A DNA stretch of 64,000 nt, taken from positions 14,620,001-14,684,000 of the forward strand of contig NW_026974140.1 of NCBI RefSeq assembly GCF_037042905.1, given 5' to 3'. Made by a program: the position numbers and the translations under genes. The first letter of the stretch is position 1; each line of letters begins with the position of its first letter. This document shows, piece after piece, positions 1-12,800 of this stretch. This stretch comes from Lytechinus pictus (lineage: Eukaryota; Echinodermata; Echinoidea; Temnopleuroida; Toxopneustidae). The notes below the pieces were generated by a model, which was given only the letters and a program-made list of their open reading frames with translations, was not told the DNA's origin and did no database searches.

Positions 1-663
1 GATCAAAAACCAGTCAGTATGGATTCTATTTATAAAGATCACATTTTGATTTCTCCTTAAATATTCATATTCACTTCTCCTTCCATATTATCCTTAAATC
101 CATGATTATATTCCATTCATAATTACTTGCATTGAAGCCTTTACTTAAAGTAAAAGAATAAATGTGTCTGTGAATACCATTTGCCTATAAAGATCTTGTA
201 ACTGTCAAGTGGTCACACCTGTGCTAGCGGCCAACTCTCAATATCAGCCACCTGTGTAGTGGCCACTGAAACTGATAACCATTAGTCTGCAGGCACAGAC
301 CCTGATTGAAACTTTGATCAACAAGTGTGTCTCCATGCATAGACTAGTACATACAAAATTTGCTGTTTCAATGAGCGAGAGGGCCTTCAGTACACAAGGC
401 ATTAGTAGGCTGCAATTCAGACCCTTTACTCGAGTGAAGGGTTTGCACAGCAGACTAGATTACCATGATGGTAGATCATGTGTATAAGAACCTGTCTATA
501 GCAGACAAATGTTTTAAAGGTTATATTTTGTCTCCTTCCTGTGGTCACTGTAGACAGGTTTCACTCTCTATCACTTGGTATTTACATAGTTCCTCCTGTT
601 TTCTATGTGAAACATCTTATCTGGTCTGAGTTGAATGTGATTTGTTATCTCATTTCTTCACAG
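1..663 (+). other. KIDINS220 intron, nothing identified
   Basis: Non-coding sequence upstream of the first visible exon. Around 200-290 and 480-560 there are loosely repeated GTGGTCAC/GGCCACTG motifs, but no element boundary or RNA gene is recognisable. Confidence 0.5.
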
Positions 664-841
664 AGAGGAGATACCCCACTTCATATAGCAATCCGATTCA
701 GGGATAAAAAGATCTCTGAATTACTTCTAAGAAACCCTAAAGATGGTAGGCTACTTTACAAGCCTAACAAGGAAGGGGAAACCCCTTATAACATTGATTG
801 TAATCATCAAAAGGGCATCCTTACACAAATTTTTGGTGCTA
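664..841 (+). CDS. KIDINS220: KIDINS220 exon: last ankyrin repeats
   Basis: Begins at AGAGGAGATACC after a pyrimidine-rich tract ending CAG. Encodes the ankyrin signature [10 protein letters not shown], then [21 protein letters not shown] and [12 protein letters not shown], the conserved junction between the ankyrin array and the NTPase region. Phase 0 at the start and phase 1 at the end; donor A|GTAAGT. Open reading upstream of 664 is intron read-through. Confidence 0.93.
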
Positions 842-3800
842 GTAAGTATTTCTTTCTCTGTTTACGATTCAATCTCCATCTCTTGTTTCATTTCCTAATG
901 CAGCTTCTGGGTTTAAGTTACGAGGATTGGCCAACTTGATATGTACTTTATGTAGATTTTGTGTTTTAAGTGTGCATGTATTTGGCATGTACACCTTTAA
1001 GTATAATAATCTGAGAAGGGCATTTCTAACTTGAACTGGTTTAGACTACCCTAAGTTCATACTTGTTTCTGTTGATTTGAAATGATTACTTTTTACTCAC
1101 CGTAGTAAGTTGGACCATATTTTCTGTTCTTTCCTCCATTAAATGCCATATATTTGGCCCTTCAAGGCTTCTGTAACCTTCTCACAAAGAATTTCCTAAA
1201 CTCTCTGTTAAATATTGTGGAATTTTGTCCATACATGTCCACTATTGTCAACAAGGTGTCAAACAAAAGGTAAATCCAAGCATTTTACATTCATGAGATG
1301 GCCTGGTTTCTCCATGGAAATCCTGTTTGTCCTCCCGGCATTCACATGCATCCTAGTGCCTCATATGTCCCTGTTTTATGTTATGTCTTCATATTGACAT
1401 TGTAAAAAGCTTGCAATAAATTCTATAGAACCTTCAAAATGACAGTATTACTATCTTCCCTAATGCAAATTAGAAACCAACTCAACATCTCTCCCCTTTC
1501 CACCAATGTCAGTGAACACCTTACCTAGTTGACTCCTGCGTTACGCTTATTGTGCAGGGTCTATAAAGGAAAAGAACAATGAAATAGTCCCTTGTGTAAA
1601 CACTAGATGGATTTTCATAGTATTATACAATGATTTAATGAATCTAACACATGCTGTCCTTTGATTGATCTGTAGGGAGTTTCAGCCCCGGTGATGAGGT
1701 AGAAAATGAATTAAGTGATCTATGTAGCAGTTCATTAGCTGATATCCTCAGTGAACCCACCCTCCTGCCACCGGTTACAGTAGGTCTGTATGCACGCTGG
1801 GGCAGCGGCAAGTCTTTCATCCTCAAAAAGCTGCAAGGTAAGTCTCCCTAATATTTCAGTTTGCTTCCATTCCCAGACCATCATGCTGATGATGGTGGTG
1901 GTGGTGGTGGTGGTGGTGGTGGTGGTGGTGGTGGTGGTGGTGGTGGTGATAATGATGATGACAACGACGAAGACGACGATGATGATGATGATGATGATGA
2001 TGATGACAAGGGTGTTGGTGATGATGATGATGAACATGATCATTAACAATCATAACAATGAGAAATTTACACAAAAAAACTGTGACAGTAATGCTGATAT
2101 TATTTTATTTATCATTTCAGATGAGATGTATCAGTTTGCTCGTCAGGACTACCAGCCCATCTTTCGTTTCACTTGTTGGGTGTTTGTCTTATGTGTGCTG
2201 ATAGGTCTTGCCATTGGAACAATAGTTCTCTTTATTCCTTTCATGGTGGATGATTTCAGCTTCAAGAGTACTCTTAGTCAAGCCGGTGGGGTTGCACTGG
2301 GTGTCTTTCTTTTATTGTATATTATCTTAGGTAAGTCAGAACGATTGAGTATTGTCTATAGGTATATATGTGTATATATGTATAACAAAATTGTATCATC
2401 ATTTTCAATGAAGTGATTGTTGCCACACAATTTAAGAGAAACTCTGAATGTAAACCTATTAATTTATATCAAGTTCTAACGATTGTAATATAGAAGTTTT
2501 ACAATGAACATGAAGTATGTAAGATATGTTGTGTTTATTTTCTGTAATTACATAGATCTTCTATACTTAGGGTTTGATTTGTGTTTTTTTTTAAGTTTTA
2601 TATAAAGAAATTGTCCTGAAAAAATTCGCTGAATAATTCCTGAAAAATGTTGATATTTATTCATCTCACTTCCCTTTGTGAGAACAAGCATGTGTACTTC
2701 TTGTAATACTGTATCTTGTTTTCTTTATTTCAGCTTTAGTATATTTTGGTCATCGTCAGAAGTGGAGGGGGTCAGGGAAAATGAGTGAATGGCTCGCACG
2801 GCAATTCAACTACTTTCGCCTTGTGATGGCGCTGTGCTACTGTAATCCTCCTGTCTCCTCGGAAAGGACAGCTAAAGTCTTGCCAGTTAGGTGAGTCAGT
2901 ATGAGGATAATGCCAATGAAACAATGTCTGCTAAAGTGTAGCCTCTGTCTTAACCTTATTTCAAGTCATTTTTGTCTCACCTGCATAGCAGAGTGAGACT
3001 ATAGGCGCCGCTTTTCCGACGGCGACGGCGGCGGCGGCGGCGGCGACGGCGGCGTCAACACCAAATCTTAACCTGAGGTTAAGTTTTTGAAATGACAGCA
3101 TAACTTAGAAAGTATATGGACCTAGTTCATGAAACTTGGCCATAAGGTTAATCAAGTATTACTGAACATCCTGCCTGAGTTTCATGTCACATGACTAAGG
3201 TCAAAGGTCATTTAGGGTCAATGAACTTAGACCATGTTGGGGGAATCAACATCAAAATCTTAACCTAAGGTTAAGTTTTTGAAATGTCATCATAACTTAG
3301 AAAATATATGGACCTAGTTCATGAAACTTATACATAAGGTTAATCAAGTATCACTGAACATCCTGCATGAGTTTCACGTCACATGACCAAGGTCAAAGGT
3401 CATTTAGGGTCAATGAACTTTGGCCGAATTGGGGGTATCTGTTGAATTACCATCATAACTTTGAAAGTTTATGGATCTGATTCATGAAACTTGGACATAA
3501 TAGTAATCAAGTATTACTGAACATCCTGTGCAAGTTTCAGGTCACATGATCAAGGTCAAAGGTCATTTAGGGTCAATGAACTCTGGCCAAATTGGGGTAT
3601 TTGTTGAATTACAGCCATAAATTTGAAAGTGTGTTGGTCTAGTTCATAAAACTTGGACATAATAGTAATCAAGTATCACTGAACATCCTGTGCGAGTTTC
3701 AGGTCACATGATCAAGGTCAAAGGTCATGTAAGGTCAAAGAACTTTGGCCACGTTGGGGGTATTTTTTGAATTGCCATCATATCTCTATAAGTGTATTGG

Positions 3801-6800
3801 TCTAGTTCATAAAACGTGGAAATAAGAGTAACCAAGTATCACTGAACATCTTGTGCGAGTTATAGTAGTTTTCAAAATCAGCACTGCTGCTATATTGAAT
3901 CGCGTGATGCAGGTGAGACAGCCAGAGGCATTCCACTTGTTTTCTATCTCTCTCTCTGCCCCTTTTCTCCATTTCTGTCTTTCTTTCTCTGCTATATTCC
4001 CTTTTTTTTTTGTTACCACAGGCTTTTGTCCTTTTTGGGGGGATAATATCTTTTCCTTCTCTTCAATTTCATAGGAGAATATACATTGTGGTATCCTTCA
4101 AAGTACAGTTGGGGCTGCCTAAATTGTCATGATATAGCTTCTTCTTTTTTTGCCATGTATGTCAAAAGTTGAAACTATCCATATGGTCCCTTTGAAAAAT
4201 TTATTATTCTTTATTGCAGTTTGTATTCCTTTATCCTTATTCCCCATGTCATACCATATATTTTGCCAATTGTCACATCAAAACACAAACTACATGTTCT
4301 TTTCACCTCTTTCCATTTGTGTCTCTCCTTACCCAGGTTTATATTTGGAGATCACCTCCACCTGAGCAATTTAGGAAGTGAAGCCCCTCTAGCTCGAACT
4401 ATTGGTAGCCTAGGGGTATCATTAGAGAAAGAGCTCGGTACACTGGTATCTAGGCTCTATAGAGTGGTCCAATCAAGACCAGTAGATGGTAAGTATTATG
4501 TCCTTCTAATCCCATATCATTGGTAGTTTGAGGCATCATTAGAGAAGGAGCTTGGTTCACTAGTGTTCAGGCTCTATAGATTGGTCCAGTTCAAACCAGT
4601 AGATAGTAAGTATTGTGTCTCTCTAAGCAGATACTGTTGGTTCCTAGGGGTATCATTAGAGAAGGCGCAGTAGATATAAGCTAAATGGAAAAGATGCAAC
4701 TTTATTTTTTTGCTTGAATCAAAGTTTAATTTATCCCAAGTTTTTTTATTTATAATTTGTTTGAATTCATTCTTTATAGTGTAGCTTTTTAATGTGTTTT
4801 GAACCAAAGGTTTAAATTTGCATTTTTTCCAGATATGATTTTAAGAGACTTGCATATAATACATTGCAATTTCATTTTTTTTTATTGAAGATGTAATTGG
4901 TGATAAAATATACATAAAACTGAATGAATGTGAGATGCTGTTACCCGACTGTTCCTTGATCCTTCTTTCTTTACAGGTAAATCACATTGGAAGAGGTACT
5001 GCTGCATTCCCAGATTCATAGTGACTTTAATAATTATAGGATGTTTCATAACAGGACTTGTACTTCTAGCTTATGATAAAACCAGAGGAGACCCTAACCG
5101 AGAGGTCACTAAAGACAAGATAGCCATCTTTGTCTTGGCAAGCATTGTGGCATTATCAGTACTGGCCAACCTCTGGAACTTTGTCCAGTTTGTCTATCAG
5201 ATGGTATACCCTCCGAGGATGAGGATGGAGAGAAAGGCGCGGCAGGCAGGACATATGAAACCTGATGATTTCTTGCGAAGCATGAAGCAAGAGGTGACCA
5301 CACTGACCAACATGACCCAGTGTATGGATGCCTTCCAAGGACTCCAGACGCGGATGGTGGTCATCGTCGACGGGTTGGACAGCTGCGAGCAGGAGCAGAT
5401 CTTGAACATCCTGGATTCCATCAAGGCATTGTTCTCTTCCCCGTACTCCCCCTACATCACAATCCTAGCCATTGATCCTTACATCATCACTAAGGCCATT
5501 GATCAGAATCTTCATAATGTCTTCAAGGAGTCAAATGTCCGTGGGCATGACTACCTTCGCAACCTGGTCCATCTACCATTCTATTTAGAGGTTGGTGTTC
5601 GTCTGAAGGACAGCGCAGAGATGCCACTGGCCAATCACGTCTCTCCATCTACTTCGAGGGTAAGTGTTGCATGAGTCCAAGATCTTTCATGTTCTGTTTT
5701 ATGTATGGTATGGAATTGTTAATCTGAATTTGAAGAAGCACACTTCTTTGTTATCTTGTTCAAAATGACTCTTTGAATTGCAAAATTCTTGATAATTACA
5801 GACACTTTGTTTCCTGAAGTAGAATAAATTTCTATATATTTTTTTATATTGATATGATTTTTTTTTAAATTAATTTCTTTCTATTACTGTCCAGCCATAA
5901 AATATGTCCTGAGAGGCCCCTCCCCCTGAATCAGTAAATTGCAAAAGCAATTTTGTTTTTTGTTAACTAGGGATATTTTCATTCTTCTTTGCTTGAACGC
6001 ATTTCATTGGCATTCAGTGTTCCTGCCTCTCTTCTTTTTCTTTAAAATGCAGCTTCACAATGCTCTGCTTTAAAGGCCAAATCCACTCTAACATCAAGTT
6101 AATTTGAATAAATACAGATAATCAAATGAACGTAATAACCTTCATAAAAATATCTAAATCAGATTTAAAATAAGAAATTCAAAGCATTTAAAAAAAATTA
6201 TTATTGCATCACCCAAGACTGGGAAACAAAAGCTTGAAAATTTCTAACTAACTTATTTTACATATCTTCGTCTTTGCTAGTTTGGATTTATTTTAAATTA
6301 AATTATCATGACATTAGGGTGGACTTGGCCTTTATTAAATCTTATCAAATAGCAGTATTCTTTCTTTTAATTAGTGCTAGTTGCATTCCTGTCAGTCAAA
6401 AAAACTTACACTTTTCCAAGACCAAGCAAGCAGCTGCTTCAAATCATATTTCACATTTGTTTGTTGTATAGAATTTAGAAGAAAAGCATGCTTTTACAAG
6501 CATTTAGTATATATGTGTTTTTCCATCTGTTGAATATAAATGAACAGGCTGTACAATAATTTTAGTAAGAATTATTTCCACATAGCTAATACTTTTTCCC
6601 CCTGTAGATCTGAAGACTTGACAATCCAATAATAATACTTTTCTTTTAAATCTCTGAGCAAACTTGACCTACTACACTCAGTCTTGTAGATGCTTGAATG
6701 GAGTGTATTTCTTTATTTTATATGCAGTAGAGATTGCAAAGCTATCAATGTTGGAATTCCTCCTCCTGATCAATATGTGACTCCCTGTTCTTGTTCGGAC

Positions 6801-9800
6801 CCTCCCATGTTTAAGCAAAAACCATCACACTAACAGAGTTAACCCTTCTCTATATGGATGCCTTTTGTAGCCCCCAAAATAGAATTTGGATGACTCCCAT
6901 TCATAGAATAACATACCATTGTTCTCTGAAAAAAATTTGTTTAACACATCAAGAAATATTATATTTTTGTCTCGCCTGCATAGCAGAGCGAGACTATAGG
7001 CGCCGCTTTTCCAACGGTGGCGGCATCGTCAACATTGAAATCTTAACCAAGGTGCAGTTTTTTAAATGTCATAACTTGAAAAGAATATAGACTTAGTTCA
7101 TGAAACTTGGACATAAGGGTAATCAAGTATTACTGAACATCCTGCCTGAGTTTCAGGGCACATGATCAAGGTCAAAGGTCATTTAGGGTCAATGAACTTA
7201 GACCATGTTGGGGGAATCAATATCGAAATCCCAAGGTTAAGTTTTTGAAATGTCGTCATAACTTTGAGAGTATATGGACCTAGTTCATAAAATTTAGACA
7301 AATTTAGGTAGTTTTGTATCACTGAAGATCCTGCCTGAGTTACAGGTCACATGATTAAAGTCAAAGGTTACTTAGGGTCAGCAATCTTTGGCCATTTTTG
7401 GGGTATTTGAGGAATTGTCATCATAACTTTAAGTTTATGGATCTAGTTCATGAAACATGGACATAAGAGCAAGCATGTATTCCTGAATGTCATGTGTGAG
7501 CTTCAGATCACATGACCAATGTCAAAGGTCACTTAGGGTCAACAAACTTTGGACATGTTAGGGTTGTCATCATAACTTTTAAATTTTATGGATCTAGTTC
7601 ATGAAACTTGGACATAAGAGCAATCAAGTATCCTTGAACATCCTGTGCAAGTTTCAGGTCACTTGACAAGGTCATTTAGGGTCAACAAACTTTGGTAATG
7701 TTGTGGAATTGTCATCATAACTTTAAAAGTTTATGGATCTAGTTCATGAACCTTTGAATAAGAGCAATAATGTATCCCTAAATACCCTGTGCGCGTTTCA
7801 GGAATATGGCCAAGATTAAAGGTCATTTAAAGGTCAATGAACCCTGGCCGTGTTGGGAGTATGTGTTTAATTGGCATCATCACTTAGAAAGTTTATGGAT
7901 CTAGCTCATGAAACATCGACATTAGGGTAATCAAGTATGAATTATTGTTTTGCACATGTCTTAGGTCAAATGGTTATGTCAAAGGTCATTTTGGGCTAAT
8001 GGGCATAATATTTTATTATCATATTAGTGTTTTCTTATGTGAATGATTATTCATTAGCAGTTTTCAAACGCAGCACTGCTGCTATATCGAATTGCGTACT
8101 GCAGGCAAAACTACCAGAGGCGTTCCACTTGTTATTTTACCAAATGCATGGCAGAAAAAACAGCTTTTAAAAAGAGTGGCTGTCCCAGAATGGGGCATAT
8201 TTTAGAATTTGCTTTTTAATTTTTCATACACTAATTTTATTTAATTCAAAGTTTTGCCAATGGAAAATATAATTTGCAATTGTTTTAACTCAATATATTT
8301 CCTGTCCTGAAATATGTTGGGATTTGATTGGTTTCACTAAAATTTGGTTAATATGAAGATTGTAGAACACATGAAGCTATATTTCAATTTCATTGATGAG
8401 TTATTCATGAATTGAAAACAGATAATATATTTTCCCCTTCTCAAATTCCAAATTAGGAAGATACTTATTGTCCTATGATGATCTATATTGTTTGTTTAAT
8501 ACTTTAATTCCTCCATATATTCATGGCTTCAAGAAAGATATATACAATAACTATTAAATTAATACGATGTGCTTTACCGAACTTAAGTTTTATAATAAAG
8601 AAGTTAAAAATTTTTATGCTCTATATAAGCAAAATTTAACTGACTGTATTTCCTGTGTTTTTTTCCCCCACACCCCATCTATCTCTGCGACGTGTTTGGT
8701 TTTTTTTAATGCCTACGATAGATGTCTCGGTGGGCTCCTTCGTTAACCCTCCCCAGTATACCCGAACTGCCTGAAAATGATTCCACGCCCAGCCCCTCTG
8801 ATCGGAAGACTCAGCCACTTAAAACAAAAAGGGTAAACAGACTCACAAAAAAGAAAAAAAATACTTATTTGCATTAATCAGTGGAATGCCCGATATTCAA
8901 ATTTGACAAATGGGCTGAGTTGTATCATGGCATTTGGTTTCTCAGTTTGGTTTCTTGGCGTGCAGCTTTTATTTTTGATGATTGCGTTATAATAGTCTGG
9001 CTGCCCCCCTCCCCTTCATACCCCTTAACCTGCCCCCGCCCCCTTTTCCTAATAGCTTTATGATATTGACTTCCTGTCACGGCATGGCATGGTCCCTCCA
9101 TCCCCCAGCCCCACCAAAGAAAAAAACACTGATAATGGTCCCTGTTCACCGAAACTTTACTAAAGCACAACTGTGTATTTTTCAAGTTACTAACTTATCT
9201 CTTGTTGTACAATATCACATCAACTTTAAGTTCAGTTCCATTGTGATACACTAGATGTATCTGACCTACATGTATGTATCTTTCACTTCTTTTTTCATGA
9301 TCAACAATATCATACCTTGAAATTTTAGTTCTTTCATACATCCATCTTTAGTTCTTACATCTGTAGATCTGTTGTCATGTTTTGCAAAGATCAATTTAAT
9401 TTTTCCATTCTGATTTTATATTACGGATGTATCACCTTTCCGTTCTTGTATCTTCCTCTTCAGCTGTTTACTCACTGGAGTTGCTTTTCAAATCTTTTCA
9501 GAAGCAATTAGTGAACAGAAAAACATAAATTACTTTCACTTTTTGCATTATTCCTTGTAATAGTTTCAACAACTTTGCATCTTTTTTATTCTTTTCATTT
9601 AGTATTACTTTCTTCTTAGAAAAGAAGGAGCAATAGTCACTAGAATTAATCCAAAAAAAAGTTGTTTAAAAGATCTTCATGCAAGGTTGCATTTGTGTAA
9701 CTGTGTCTCCATGTTGTGAAACCTAGTTTCACACTAAAGAAATGATACTTGTATTTTATTTCACTAAATGAGTTGAGGATGGATTTTTTTTAAAACTGTT

Positions 9801-12800
9801 CTAGCAGGAAAAAACAATTGTGATTGTGTAAATAGGAAATGGTACTTCTATTTCTAATGACTTCAATTATGTGTAGTATTTACAATTGTGCAGTGTCTTG
9901 AAAATTGAAATGTTCTCTAATATCATAATTGCTTACATTTTAAAAAGGGGAAGCCATAAAAGGGCTCTCAAGTTCTTGGTTTATATTGATTGTCACAGAT
10001 GCACCTTCAGTGACGGTCATCACATTGTGAAAATGATATTCCTCTTATTAATCTCAGGAATATTGTATTGAACTTTCTAATGTACATTTCAAAGTTGATT
10101 TTACTCACTTTTGGTACTTTGCATATGATTTTAGTTACATTGACATTTCATTTGGATTTAATTTGATGCAACAGTATAATACAAAATAATTCTTTCTGAA
10201 TAAGATGTAAATATTTGATTGGTATACTCCTTATTTCTTTCACAAACATAGGATTTCTGCTTGTGTTTGTGCATGCTTATGTGTATTTGCATGTACACTG
10301 TAGTGCATTTTGTTGCAGCCCAAATAATAGTCTTGGAATGATCATGTCCACACTGCCTCATAACTGTCATTTGTTTCTACGTCATTGTGAATCTCATTCT
10401 TATACAAAGTATCATAATGAATTTGTTTTCAAGTATAGTAGTATACAGTATACTGTAATCCTTTACATTAGGTCCATATTTTCTTCTTTGTTTTTAAATA
10501 AAATGTGTCAGGACAATTGTCTTCATACAAGTGTCATAGTCACTTTTGATAAAATGAGAGAAATTGACAAAGCATGATTTTAGATTCCATCAATGAATCC
10601 TCTGAAATTTATTATGTTTATCCTTCTTCCAGTTCCAGAAATATTTACAAGAAAAAGTTGCTGCATAATTTAACTCTTTTCCCCATTTCTTCAGAAATGA
10701 TATATCTTCAAGATTTGACTGCTACATATTCTATTCATCTCTTTGTTGTGTATCATTTGTCAAAGTAGTCTTTTTTATAAAATACAAAGTACTTCTTGCT
10801 ACTTTTGTGTGTTACAAACTGTAAGCCAAGTATTTCATTAAACAAATCCATTTGGTAACCCTTTTTTGTTATTTGCAGTGGTATCAATATCGATTACATA
10901 TTGTAATATGATTTTAAGTGATTATTTAAAACTAATTCTATAATTTTCAACTTAGAAATTATCTCAATACGAGGGAGGGTATAATTCTTTGAAATGCATC
11001 ATAATCTAGTATATGCTCTACAGGATTGTGGCATGTTTACCATTCTGGTTTGAGGATGTATGCATCTTGATCTTACTCTCATATTTCTACAAAATTCAAT
11101 ATAAAGAATGCTGTTTCCTGTATGAAACTTTAATAATGGAGAATTTGTAGTTGATTTGCTAAGTGCTTATATTATAAAAAGTCTTAGGATCCCTGTTATA
11201 AAATTAATTGTAAATTGTGCATCTGCCTTCAATGGTAATAAATATGTCATTGCTTAACAGCCAATCAAACTCAAGGATTCCATGAATGTTACCTTAAATG
11301 CCAAAGATACATGTTATAGTAATTTTATGCAATGGATCCCAAATATTTAACAAATGAATGAATAAGAGCAGAACTATGGGTCACTTCTATAACTCAATGT
11401 TTTTGGACCTTTTTTAATACTTAATAGTAAAAAAAAAAGTATGCATTCTTTTATTTGGTGTCAAGTAAATTCCAAGAGTTGTAGAAGACCGAGTTGGAGC
11501 ACCATCACTTTCAAATTGTCTTGCATTTTTTCTATATGATATTTAGACGGAGATGACGATTGTAACAGCCATCCCAGGGGATTCCCCGCCTAGGTACGGC
11601 AGCCCTGATGCAATGAATGCACCTCTCCTACAGAGGCAACGATCGACCACCAAGGATCTATCTCAGATGCTCTCCTCTGATGAACAGTTTAGTGATCTCA
11701 GTCCTCGTAGTATGAGAAGATTACTCAATATCGTCTCAATCACTGGTGAGTTAACACTTAAGGTTTAGTGATCTCAGTCCTCGTAGTATGACAAGATTAC
11801 CCAATATCATCACAATCACTGGTGAGTTGACACTTTAGGTTTAGTGATCTCAGTCCTTGTAGTATGAGAAGACTACTCAATATCGTCTCAATCACTGGTG
11901 AGTTGACACTTTAGGTTTAGTGATCTCAGTCCTCGTAGTATGAGAAGATTACTCAATATCGTCTCAATCACTGGTGAGTTAACACTTAAGGTTTAGTGAT
12001 CTCAGTCCTCGTAGTATGACAAGATTACCCAATATCATCACAATCACTGGTGAGTTGACACTTTAGGTTTAGTGATCTCAGTCCTTGTAGTATGAGAAGA
12101 CTACTCAATATCGTCTCAATCACTGGTGAGTTGACACTTTAGGTTTAGTGATCTCAGTCCTCGTAGTATGAGAAGATTACTCAATATCGTCTCAATCACT
12201 GGTGAGTTGACACTTTAGGTTTAGTGATCTCAGTCCTCGTAGTATGAGAAGATTACTCAATATCGTCTCAATCACTGGTGAGTTGACACTTTAGGTTTAG
12301 TGATCTCAGTCCTCGTAGTATGAGAAGATTACTCAATATCGTCTCAATCACTGGTGAGTTAACACTTTAGGTTTAGTGATCTCAGTCCTCGTAGTATGAG
12401 AAGATTACTCAATATTGTCTCAATCACTGGTGAGTTGACACTTTAGGTTTAGTGATCTCAGTCCTCGTAGTATGAGAAGATTACTCAATATCGTCTCAAT
12501 CACTGGTGAGTTGACACTTTAGGTTTAGTGATCTCAGTCCTCGTAGTATGAGAAGATAACTCAATATCGTCTCAATCACTGGTGAGTTGACACTTTAGGT
12601 TTAGTGATCTCAGTCCTCGTAGTATGACAAGATTACTCAATATCGTCTCAATCACTGGTGAGTTGACATTTTAGGTAAGATTACTCAATATTGTCTCATT
12701 CACTGGTGAGTTGACACTTTAGGTTTAGTGATCTCAGTTTTTGTAGTATGAGAAGATTGCACAATATTGTCTCAGTCATTGGTGAGTTGACACTTTAGGT

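Larger units (their letters stand above)
5660..8721 (+). other. KIDINS220 intron holding two transposon remnants
   Basis: Contains a small MITE (6074-6331) and the second DR1 element (6969-8133). The stretches 5660-6070, 6332-6968 and 8134-8721 are AT-rich and show no gene or RNA. Confidence 0.6.

Noticed and set aside
541..663. Upstream extension of the first ankyrin exon frame
   Set aside because: The protein similarity starts exactly after the CAG at 661-663; earlier codons are read-through of the intron.
1790..2416. Long open frames with poly-Val/Asp/His runs
   Set aside because: Products of the (TGG)n/(TGA)n microsatellite joined to intron and KIDINS220 exon sequence; no independent gene.
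3853..4074. Frames recurring at 26396-26605
   Set aside because: They arise from the 3' end of the DR1-bearing repeat element, not from a gene.
10215..10577. 120-codon frame in a KIDINS220 intron
   Set aside because: No splice sites at sensible places, no recognisable motif, AT-rich composition like the surrounding intron.
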